NCBI GenBank assembly: GCA_004154925.1
Contig: QJNS01000007.1
Location: 310,001 to 374,000, forward strand
Direction: 5' to 3'
Length of the DNA: 64,000 bases
Origin: Monosporascus cannonballus
Lineage: Eukaryota > Ascomycota > Sordariomycetes > Xylariales
Made by a program: the position numbers and the translations under genes. A model generated the notes under the pieces. It saw only the letters and a program-made list of their open reading frames with translations, was not told the DNA's origin and did not search any database. The stretch's first letter is position 1, and each line of letters starts with the position of its first letter. Shown here piece by piece: positions 1 to 9,783 of the stretch.

Positions 1-3000
1 AAAAAACATTACTAAAATATTAAAACATAGAAATTTAATTGTATTCTTTAAAAACCTTAATTTTTTTTTCATTAAATATATTTTCATAACAATAATATTA
101 TTATAATATTTAACAAAAAAGTACTAATTCCGTAATTCAATATTTTAATCACTTAAGAAATAATTTATGTTTTTAAAAATTAAATTTCGTAAAATACTTT
201 TTCAATATCGAAATAATTAAAATACCGTATTAAATAAAACTTTTAAATATTTTAATATAATTTTATAACTAAATTAATCAGATTTCTTAACAGCACTTAC
301 ATAAATTTCCAGATAAATAGATAATTATCGTTTAATTACGATTTAACCTTTATTTAATTTATTCGAATAGAATTAATAAATATTAAAAACATTAATGTTA
401 TACGTAAGAGTTACTATCATTTTGATATACATTTTGCAGTATTCTAATTAATAAGATTTAATTTATATCTTAATATTACGCATTACGAAACTGGAAATCA
501 AATTATAATATATTTAGATAATACTAAATTATATATTTGAAAATTCGATAGCGAAAACAAATTAAATGTATAAACAAATGTATCTTTTGTAAATAATATT
601 ATAGACTAAAACATTCTAAAAATATATATAAAATTTTATTCGAAAAAGTAATTACAGAGTAAATAAATAAATTAACTATAATAATTATCTTCAAAATCGA
701 AACGAAATTATTATTTTTTCCATAAACCGTTAAACGTTTTTTTAATTTTGCGATTAACTATAGAGTTAAATATTGATTTAAACCTAGAATTATTAAATTT
801 ATAATATAATACTTTATATATTATACTGCTTATTAACATAAATATAGATTATAATAACCAAATTACGATATACCGATATATATAACTATTAATTACGAAA
901 CATAACGAAAGGTTTTCAATTAAAATAAATTAAGGGAAATCATAATACGAAAAACCTTTAAATAATTTAAAAATTAAATTTATTAAATAGCATAAAAGTT
1001 TTCGAATTATGGAAAAGCTTTTTATAAATGATCTTTTCAAAAGTAATTATTTAAAAAAGATAAAATAAATAATTACCATTTTTAGAAATAATAAAAAATA
1101 ACGATTAACGCTTTAAATACTGTATGGCGTTAAGGAGATATATTAATTAGCCAGATATATTATAGCATTCCAAATACGAAAAAGTTACATTCTAACCGGA
1201 ACATATATTTATCGTCACCTTATTGTAATTAGGACTCTATTTTGGAAGTTGTAGCTGTGCCTGCGGCGTAGCTATGGCTAGGATTTCCAAAAATCAATAA
1301 CTTTAGATATATTAATAAGGCAAACTTATAAAGGCATTCTGAAAAATAACAGACCTTTAAAATACGATCTAATAATAAGTTAAAGATTTTTGACTTTGTT
1401 TTAAGTAACTTTATCTAAATTCTAAAAAAAAAGCTTTTTTAAAAACTTATAAATAAAATAAGATAATATTATATATAATATTAAGGTTTTTAAATTATAT
1501 ATTTAACATATTAATCGAGATTAACTTGGCAAAAATATTAGAAAAGTAATTTAATATTCTCGTTTCAAATAAACGTTTTATTCGAAACGTCTTTATAACT
1601 ATAACGTAATTATCGTACTCTGTACGGCCAAAATATAATTAAACGGATTTGTTCTATATTAACTTTAAAAAATTATAAAAACAATATTTCGATCGGTGAT
1701 TATTACATCATAATTATAAAAGTGTTTCGAACTTAATTAATTTTAATTTTTTTGGAGCTGCGATATAATAACTATAATTCGTAGGGCCGAAAAATTAATA
1801 TACGGATTTTCCCCATATAAAATATACTAGAGAAGCTCAATGTATAATAATGAGACCGGTAATTATGCTGTTGCAGCTATAAGGGCGTTGCGGTCGCCCA
1901 TTTTCCAAACTTTAATTTAGCAATATTAGCTCTAATTCTTATACGTATATTATTTTATTTCCGACTCATATATAAAGCTGTAGATTTGTAGAACTTAATT
2001 TGGATATGTCGAATCTTTGTTTCGATGAATTCTTTTTTAAAAATTTGATAATTTAAGTAGCGATGCCCAGCACGAATCCAGTTTTCGCATAATTCCAACT
2101 TAGACCTCGCTAGCTCGTTACGGGAATTCGGCATTTAATTGGTTAAAAAAAGAGTACATTAGTACATCGGAACGAGCCACAGAGGCCTGAGCTAGCCAAG
2201 GTAAATATTCCGTTACTAGGCTACATAACAGCTATACGCGTTGCGAAAGCGCACGTACTTAGCTGAATACAATAACGCAATTGATAGCCCTTATATCTAA
2301 CACCACCAGTAAGTCATTGATCCGTTACGTGACCTAACCCATTTGGTCTTCTTGGCTGTTCCTATTGCGAATAAACTATAAGCGTATACTTGATAACTAA
2401 ACGCGAAACGAGTTAAAATTCGGCGTACGTAAAAGAGTTATCGGTAAGCCTACAGAGCCAATTAGCGAACATATGACAGAAATAGAAAACCTAAAGGGAA
2501 AAAAAAGAAATATAAATTAAAAATTATTTTTGACCTTCATTAACGCAATAATAACGCGGCGCGTTTTTAATAAGTTTTTGACGTATCTTACGTATTACGA
2601 CCACCGAAATTAACCGAGATTATGTTATTGTGATTACACGTTATTTAAATAGATTTAACGTGATAATCGATTTCTCCAATACGTTTATCCTGTTTAAATA
2701 TTTTTATTTCATTTAATCCGATAATAAATAGGCGAACATAGATTTAATTACTTTATATTTTTAATATAAGATGGAAAATAATATTAATAATATTATTATA
2801 TTCGCACAGTAAAAAAACATAATAATTCTTTTAGTAACGAACTTTATATATATTTATAACTGTCGTATTGTTATATATTAAAAATAAAAAACTAGATAAT
2901 AATAATAAAATAATAAAAATAAGTTAGTAAAAAGCAAAGAACTTATTAACTTGTTTTCGAAATCAAGAATTTCTAAAAAATATAAAAGCTATATTTTTGC

Positions 3001-3373
3001 GGTCGTAATTATCGTATATTCGACGGTTTTAGGCTTAAAACCTATACGGTGATTTTTGATATAAATTAATAGAAATTAAAATAAAGGTTGTGAAGTAAAA
3101 TTACTTGTCAACCGAATTATATTAATTTTTCTCAGTCGAGTTCGATCTAGCATATTAATTTTTATTTTATATACGATTTTGCAGTAATAAACCAAAATTA
3201 TTATATTATATTTCGAAGAAATTCGAGAATTGTTTGGTAATCAACAAATAATTGCGTAAAGGAATATAAAGATATATATAAAAATGTTTTTTAAACGCTA
3301 TAAACTCAAAACTCAACATTTATCTATAATAGATTAGTTATGCAAACTGTCTTATGGCTTAAATAAAATAAAT
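1..3373. other. RIP-degraded AT-rich DNA, unclassified
   Basis: No open frame of useful length on either strand. The DNA is AT-rich with many TpA steps, while CpG is retained in words such as TACG and TTCG, as expected after RIP of a repeat. Small less-mutated islands lie near 1243-1300, 1848-1915 and 2060-2510. No transposon family could be assigned to the rest. Confidence 0.7.
2090..2311. repeat. GC-richer island, possible divergent copia LTR
   Basis: This stretch is clearly less AT-rich than its surroundings. Its right end (CCCTTATATCTAACA near 2297-2311) resembles the end of the copia LTRs at 8206 and 20745 (CCCTTATATCTGACA). The left boundary and any target duplication could not be fixed, so the assignment to a copia-type LTR is tentative. 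Confidence 0.3.
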
Positions 3374-3523
3374 TGTTACGGCACTAGCAAAGCGGCTTAT
3401 TTAAGCCGCCGTTTCGCTATATATACGCAAGCGCTACGCGCTTGCTTGATAGCTCTCTTCTTTCTTCCTCGTGCAATAACAGAATATCTTCCAGAAACCC
3501 AAGAGACGTACAGCGCCGTAACA
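3374..3523. mobile_element. 150-bp element, TGTTACGGC/GCCGTAACA ends (copy 1)
   Basis: A nearly unmutated 150-bp unit in RIP-degraded DNA. It begins TGTTACGGC and ends GCCGTAACA, a perfect 9-bp terminal inverted repeat that also gives the TG...CA ends of an LTR. It matches 36112-36261 almost base for base. Inside are two short GC-rich palindromes (AAGCGGCTTA...TAAGCCGC and GCAAGCGCTACGCGCTTGC). Flanks are TAAAT and TAATC, so no clear target duplication remains here. The minus strand is open for 68 codons, but the frame is only a by-product of the repeat. Confidence 0.8.
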
Positions 3524-6500
3524 TAATCGATATAATACTGATAAAGTTTATTGAAAGTCGACGAATTATGATCGATTTTTTCGATATAATTAAAAGAATT
3601 CAAAATCTGACAAAGAAATAAATAAAACGAGAAATTAAAGATCGTTTAGCCAAGAAACGACGAACGTAAATAAAATCTACGAACGAAATATTTATAAAGA
3701 GAAGTAAAAAAGTGTAAATATAGGAACTAATAATATCTTAATTAAAAAACGTTTATTAATTGGCTGTATATCAACAGCGTTCGAAATAATAAAGGTATTA
3801 ACTTATTAAACATTAACGAAATATTCGTTCTCTATAATAATACCGTATAATTTGACATTATACTAACTGTAATACTGCATACGGCTAATAATAACCGTTA
3901 AAAATTAACAGTTATAAAAGAGGAATAATATAAGAAAATAAATAAATATAGGAATTACGATTAAATGTTGGTAATTAATCACTAACTTATTAATTTTAAA
4001 TACTTATAAGCTACTCTATCCGCGCGAATATATGTACGATATAGATAGAAATTTATTAATATACTTATTTTTTTGAATAGTATCCCATTACTTGGAGATT
4101 ATTTCTTTTACATATTTATTTTTTAAAGAGGTTAGTTATAAATTAATAGCGTAAAGCCGGTTAATAAACGAAAAACATGTATTTAATATATCCAAAAAGA
4201 TTAATATAAAAGAAATATATTTAAAACGCTATTACGGTTTAATATATTAGCGTTGATAAATTTTCAAGCGATTTATCACTGTATAAACATCAGAAAATAC
4301 GCATAGAAATGTATATTAAACGATAAAAAAACTAAATAAAATATATATATAATCTTTTAAATTTTAAAAAAGACCGTTAAGTAAAATAAAAAAAATCTTT
4401 ACAACGTTATATAGAATAGCATATAAAAATCGTACAAATATAAATAATACCGAAGTAGGGCAGAGTATTACGCCTATGATTAGCCTCGGCTAATCAATTG
4501 GTTCGGATGTCTTATATATATTTAGGAGTTCTTCTTGCTCTAAGTTCAGCACTAAGAGCTCGTTATTCATTACGCTTTTCAATATATCAGTTGTAAAATT
4601 TATAATTTATTACCTTTTATCTATATCGTGATATATTTAGAAATTTGGCACTGATTAAGAACGAATTACTTTAAGCCAATTTAATACGTCGTAAAATCTA
4701 TATAATTACTACACTTTTTTCAAATAAAAATCTATAAATATCGCTGTTATAATATAAAATGTCTAGAAATGTATTATAAATAAATATATTTTACGTAATT
4801 AAAAGGACGCGAAAATTAAATTTTAAAAAAGTTATATATAAAATAAAAATGGGACGCTAATTACAAGGTTACAACATTAGCACTTACAAACTTTAATTAG
4901 TATTTAGGCACTTAAATCTACTTTATAAATATGAAAGTAACGAGACTGTTAAATACAGCTATATATATTGTTACATTATATAATTAAATAACGATTTTAA
5001 AAAACAATTTACGTAACGTCGATCTTTTTGTTTATATATATAACACGTGTTTTACGCTAGGTTTAGCAGTTTTCTTACATATTTTTAAAAAATTTACTGT
5101 AACTTTTATTATTTGTTGCTATATATATCGCTCTGGTTTATATTAGCTATTAGGAAATTGAACTTTAAAAGCTAATATTTTATATTGTACTCTTATATTT
5201 ATTATATCTTCGTAAATATTGGTGTATTATATAAAGTTTTCATGTACGTAATAATTCTGCGTACCGTTATAAAATATACTCATTATATATATATACTATA
5301 TAAATTTATTATATATGTGAATATAAAATCTTACTTCATAATCTAATTAAAAAAAATTAACAAAACTTGTAAAATATATTCACATTTTTATTATCTTCTA
5401 TTTTTAACTATTTATTTAATAGAATATTGATTATTTTATTATATTCAACTTCCAATCCATTTTCAGTAAATATATAATACCCTAAAACAACTCTTAAATG
5501 ACTTTTATTTTCACTATGTTAAAAGCTATTATAAAAGTATTTATCTATCCTAAATGAAAAAATATTTTTATAATTTATTTTTAATATAGATATTAAGAAT
5601 TAGATTTTAATATACAATGATATATAAATATAAACAGCTATATATAAAATCGATAAGGATAGAGGCAATAATATATTTATTAAAATAATTAATCTTTTTT
5701 TAAAAAAAACGTAAATGTAGTTAGCTATATATAGAATTTATAGAATTAATAGTACGCTAATTCTTTTTCTAAAGCTTTTAACTTATTACGTTACTCTTTT
5801 CTTTAAAAATAATTCTTTTTAGTCGATATATAATAAACATTTACTTATAGCACTTTTTTAAAGGCATTTATTTTAAGGCAACAATAGACGAAAATCGTAA
5901 TTCGAAAAGTCTTTCGACGACAATTATAAAATTATATTTTGTAATTTATATTCGTACGTGTTCAGAGCGTTACGTATTATTCGTTTTATTTAATAATTTC
6001 TTTTTTTTGCGTCGTAGTTAATAAGTTATTCCATTTCTTTTCCTAGCTATATTATACATTTTTATTATTGCTCTTTAATATTTAGATATTACTGATCCTC
6101 TTTCAAGCTTACTTATATTAACATATTGGATAATACTTTTTTGAAATATATTTTTCGAAAAACTCTTATTTCGTCGTACATTCAATAAGTTTGCACAGTT
6201 CGCTATTAACGCTTATGTTAATAACTTGGTATTTACGCGTCAAGTTTTATATTTTTATAGCATTAACGTATAGTTCAAAAATTATAAAAAGTAAACGGAT
6301 TAAGTAAATGGTATAAAAATAATATTGTTAAATAAATTATAAATTAAATAAATTAATTTTAAAGATTAAAATGTTTTTTATAATTAAATTATATATTGGT
6401 TTCGAAATTAAACTGAAATTTAATATAAATGTTTTTATATTTAAGTTATATTTTTCAAATTAAATAAAGTATATAGAAAAGTATTATACAATATAATGTG

Positions 6501-6939
6501 CACTATAAATACTATATTCAGTATTTTCAAACACGATAATTAATCTGTAGTTTTCATAGTCAAAAAAGATTATACTTTAAAATAAAAAGTCTTATTTTAC
6601 AGTCGTATAACTATCGACAAGTTTCGACCATAATAAACCTTATGCTCGCTGGCTCTACGATTCGACAATACCGAAAGGTTAAAAGTTGAAATTAATAAAA
6701 AGATTTTAATTTTATTCGGGAATTTATCCTTTTTAAGTTAATAAAAGATCTGTTTATATAAAGAAATAAATTTAAATATTATTTAAACTTTAAGTTGAAA
6801 CTGTTTATTTAAATGCTAATTAATTTTTTAACGTTGTAGTAATTTTTCCAAATTACAAATATAATATAAATTAAACGATTATATATATTTTTAAATTTCT
6901 TTATTTATATGGCAAAAAGCACTGTTTTTTAAAAACATA
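3524..6939. other. RIP-degraded AT-rich DNA, unclassified
   Basis: No gene is visible. Six-frame reading gives only short fragments broken by TAA/TAG. The one conspicuous feature is the island at about 4446-4590, listed separately. The stretch is probably decayed transposon, but no reverse transcriptase, integrase or transposase motif was recognised. Confidence 0.65.
4446..4590. repeat. Less-mutated island with perfect 8-bp hairpin
   Basis: A short segment of near-normal base composition. It contains GATTAGCC-TC-GGCTAATC, a perfect 8-bp inverted repeat with a 2-base spacer, followed by a GAGTTCTTCTTGCTC stretch typical in style of LTR R/U5 regions. It is likely a remnant of a short element or LTR; its ends were not resolved. 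Confidence 0.35.
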
Positions 6940-7063
6940 TGTCACGGCGCAAAAGAACAAGAGTTTAGCCATTACACCACTAAAAGTGGAACGTTATCAG
7001 GTCGAGCCCGGACCGCCTTGTTCTGCCCTATATATCTACAAGGTGCCACTTGGGACTGTGACA
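6940..7063. mobile_element. 124-bp element with perfect ACATA duplication
   Basis: The unit starts TGTCACGGC and ends ACTGTGACA and is flanked on both sides by ACATA (6935-6939 and 7064-7068), a perfect 5-bp target duplication. A second copy of the same length lies inverted at 41515-41638 with its own perfect duplication. It has no coding capacity. The TG...CA ends and 5-bp duplication are those of a solo LTR or of a miniature retroelement rather than a TA-targeting MITE. Confidence 0.88.
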
Positions 7064-7768
7064 ACATAACAACTTAATAAATTTATATAAAGTTTATTAA
7101 TTATTTTACCGTTTATAAACCACTTTTTAATTACGTTAAGTTTTTAAACGTTATAATTTTTATAACTTTATAATTCGTAAACGGCTGAGAAAGTCTAACG
7201 ATACGGTTTTATAATATCTATAATGAATAAATCATATAGGAATAAGAAATATATAACGTGGATGTATTTCCTATAGTTGTAAACCGTATACGAATAAAAG
7301 TTTTTAATATATAAAAAGCTCTATATATAAAACTAAGAATACGAGCTATAACTAGTATATTAAAATTTAAAAAATATTTAGAAAATACGTAAAAATAACC
7401 GACTATATATATAAAGGCTACGAGATTACGGTTCCGCTAATGCTTTTACTAAGGTTCTTAGTTTGTAATAATAAATATAGCTATACTATTATAATAATTT
7501 TTAAACAACTGAATTACTTTAATATAAATAATAATAATTAAAATATTTATAAACTTACGTTTAAAGCTAACCTATTATATAATATATTATAACTACTAAA
7601 AATTATTATAGCCTATGTTAAAAATTATTTAAAAATTTTAATACGAATCAAAAAAAAAGAAATTCAAATTAAAATACAATTTTTATACAACAGAAATTAT
7701 TCATATTTTTTCTTTTATTGTTATAAGGTTTTCTTGATATTATTGTTATATATTTAAAAAGCAATTAT
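7064..7768. other. RIP-degraded AT-rich DNA
   Basis: Nothing recognisable apart from generic AT-rich, stop-filled sequence. Confidence 0.6.
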
Positions 7769-7899
7769 TGTAACGGCTGCACTATACCGCTACACCACTA
7801 GAGCAAAAGATCGATGAAATAATTGCAATTGTAGCAATCATCCTAGTGCTTACAGCTGTATATATGCTGGAGCCTGTTCGATACCTCCAAATCGTAACA
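7769..7899. mobile_element. Solo LTR of the miniature element (131 bp)
   Basis: A somewhat mutated copy of the 130-bp LTR found twice in 8457-8926. It starts TGTAACGGC and ends ATCGTAACA. Flanks ATTAT (left) and ATTAA (right) agree at four of five positions, consistent with a decayed target duplication. The presence of one LTR without internal sequence points to LTR-LTR recombination. Confidence 0.75.
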
Positions 7900-8043
7900 A
7901 TTAAATTTAACAACTAATAAACTTATTAAAAATTATAGCCTTATATCTTTTAATTTATGTTTCTTTTTATAAAGACTGATTTCTAGCATATAGGTAGATA
8001 TCTACTTTCTAAAATACGTATCTTATTAAATGGTTGCAATTAC

Positions 8044-8206
8044 TGTCAGCTAGCAAGGGGTGCTCTAGCACCCCATATACGGAAGATTCCCTTTAATCGG
8101 AACATATATGTTCCGGAACTAGATCACCTTAAAGTGCAATACGCATTTTAAAGCATCTACAACTAATAATTAATTAACATACAACTAATATCTCTTATAT
8201 TTGATA
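8044..8206 (+). repeat. 5' LTR of the copia element
   Basis: Begins TGTCAGCTAGC and ends TTGATA, the RIP-altered form of CTGACA. It aligns with 20585-20745 along its whole length, with many C/T and G/A differences. The preceding bases are ATTAC. Confidence 0.85.
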
Positions 8207-8456
8207 ATTAAAAGTATTATTCGCTTAATTAGGGCATATATTAATTAATTAACTGCTGTTAAAACGATATCAGTTATATATCAGTTATAATTATCGAAAT
8301 ACATCAATAATAATAATAACGACCGTATCGTTAACGTCCTCTGTTATTTACAATGGACCCAAGAACTGGGATCGTTTTAATAGCGAATTCCAATTTAAAA
8401 TATACCCGCTTAATATTTGGAATTATATTAATCCTAATTAAAACCTTTAATAACTT
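8207..8456 (+). other. Copia leader region
   Basis: The 250 bases between the 5' LTR and the nested 470-bp element. They are AT-rich with no frame. A primer binding site is not recognisable, probably because of RIP. Part of a gag-like frame resumes after 8931. Confidence 0.5.
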
Positions 8457-8926
8457 TGTTATGGCTGCACCATGCCATTACGCCACCAGGGCAAAAGATT
8501 AGTGGAATGATCGCAATTGTGGCAATTATCCTGGTGCTTACAGCTGCATATATATTGGAGCTCTTACGGTGGACCAAGCCGTAACACGCTGCTCCCCCTC
8601 CTAGTGCTTGGCCTCCAAGCCTAGGGATACCCACTCGACGATAAGGGACACCCAAACCTTATCGGCGGGGTCTGCAACAGCAACCCCCAAGGCCTACCCC
8701 GCACTGCCCACATGCGTTTCGAGGGAAGACCTTGTAAGCAACAGCCAGGACTCGAACCCAATCCTGGTTATGTCACCTACCGTCTTGCGATCATAGTGTT
8801 ATGGCTGCACCATGCCATTACGCCACCAGGGCAAAAGATCAGTGGAATGATCGCAATTGTGGCAATTATCCTGGTGCTTACAGCTGCATATATACTGGAG
8901 CTCTTACGGTGGACCAAGCCGTAACA
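8457..8926 (-). mobile_element. Complete 470-bp miniature LTR element (TRIM/SMART-like)
   Basis: Two direct 130-bp repeats (8457-8586 and 8797-8926) differ at only two positions, both C/T transitions, and enclose a 210-bp GC-rich core. Each repeat begins TGTTATGGC and ends GCCGTAACA. The whole unit is flanked by AACTT at 8452-8456 and 8927-8931, a perfect 5-bp target duplication. Read on the minus strand, a polypurine run (AGGAGGGGGAGCAGCG) abuts the repeat that would be the 3' LTR, which sets the orientation. The core has no protein-coding frame of any length. The features fit a terminal-repeat retrotransposon in miniature. It must be moved by enzymes supplied in trans. Confidence 0.88.
8587..8796 (-). 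other. Core of the miniature element, B-box-like motif
   Basis: A 210-bp GC-rich noncoding core. On the minus strand it contains GGGTTCGAGTCC, a good match to the tRNA B box/T arm (about 8750-8761), but no convincing A box or cloverleaf around it. It could be part of a primer-binding region or a tRNA-derived segment. Confidence 0.5.
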
Positions 8927-8931
8927 AACTT

Positions 8932-9136
8932 ATTAAACTTACAGAACCTAATATAGGCTTTTATCTAAAAAAACAAATCCGTTATACGATACGAACTTAT
9001 ACCTTAAACGGTTTTTCGTCTATATTTATATCCTTCGAAAAAACTATCGAAAAAATCGATTATACCAATTATCTAACAAATACCTTTAAAATAACGACCG
9101 AAAGTAAATAAGCCTATAATCAGAACTTTACAGCGT
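8932..9136 (+). pseudogene. Copia gag-like fragment
   Basis: A short open stretch resumes after the miniature element and stays open to a stop at 9111. By position it is the amino-terminal part of the copia gag. It is cut off at 9136 by the nested gypsy element and continues after 15900. No domain is recognisable. Confidence 0.4.
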
Positions 9137-9141
9137 ATACT

Positions 9142-9516
9142 TGTAACGGCTAGGCGGTTTAACCAACTATTAAACCTTAGTCGTACGGGTTTATGTTGGC
9201 AGGAGTATCGTGGGAATTTAAGCAATAAATACAGTAACGTATTATGTTTCGTAATACCAAGGGTGTTTTAGGTAACGAATTGTTATTGCAAGCTGAAATT
9301 ATCTAAATTATGGAAATAATAAGCGTATATATCCTTCTTTTTTTTAGCTTAATTACTTATAATTATACTGCTGATAATAATTAGAATCGCTTACGATCCC
9401 TTTTAGTCACTTTTGATTATTAGCTTAATAGTGATTACCGTTATGTAACCCATAAGGTGGTCCGTATAATCCTTATTTAACCGTTTCTTGAGGCCGAAAC
9501 TTGTTGGGTCGTAATA
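9142..9516 (-). repeat. 3' LTR of nested gypsy (element orientation)
   Basis: On the plus strand it reads TGTAACGGCTAGGCGG at the left and GTCGTAATA at the right, i.e. a minus-strand LTR with TGTTACGAC-type start and GCCGTCACA-type end. It is less RIP-altered than its partner at 15521. Confidence 0.85.
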
Positions 9517-9588
9517 CGATTTTCCTTTTCCCAAAATTTTGCCCTTAAGATTTTTTTTTCTTTTTCGTTTGGTAAATATCTTTTCTTT

Positions 9589-9783
9589 TTGCTTTTAATT
9601 ATGTTATCTCGTATTTTCAAAATTCGTTACGTTTTTCGTTTTTTTATTATTCGTCGTACTGACCTCGTAAAAACCTTTAACGAATTTGGTTACGAAGTTA
9701 TGCCTTGCTTTTATTATTTTCCGAAAAATATAAGATATGAAATAATAGAAAACGTTTTAAGATATAAGGAATATGTTAATTAA
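9589..9783 (+). pseudogene. Antisense frame of gypsy element (copy at 9.6 kb)
   Basis: A 64-codon open stretch on the strand opposite to gag-pol, between the 3' LTR and the chromodomain. It aligns with the frames at 62570-62887, about 47,700-48,140, and 54,540-54,800 (minus). The shared pattern is an aromatic/glycine-rich start, then Cys positions (several turned to Tyr here, as RIP of TGC/TGT would do), then K-E-Y/C-V-R. It continues downstream with stops. Function unknown. Confidence 0.6.

Noticed and set aside
3397..3603. Minus-strand frame shared with about 36,114-36,302
   Set aside because: The shared peptide is only the translation of the 150-bp element; it stops or changes at the element boundary in both places.
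8458..8926. Short frames (62-84 codons) in both directions across the miniature element
   Set aside because: They run through LTR and core in arbitrary phases, differ between copies, and have no start or motif support.
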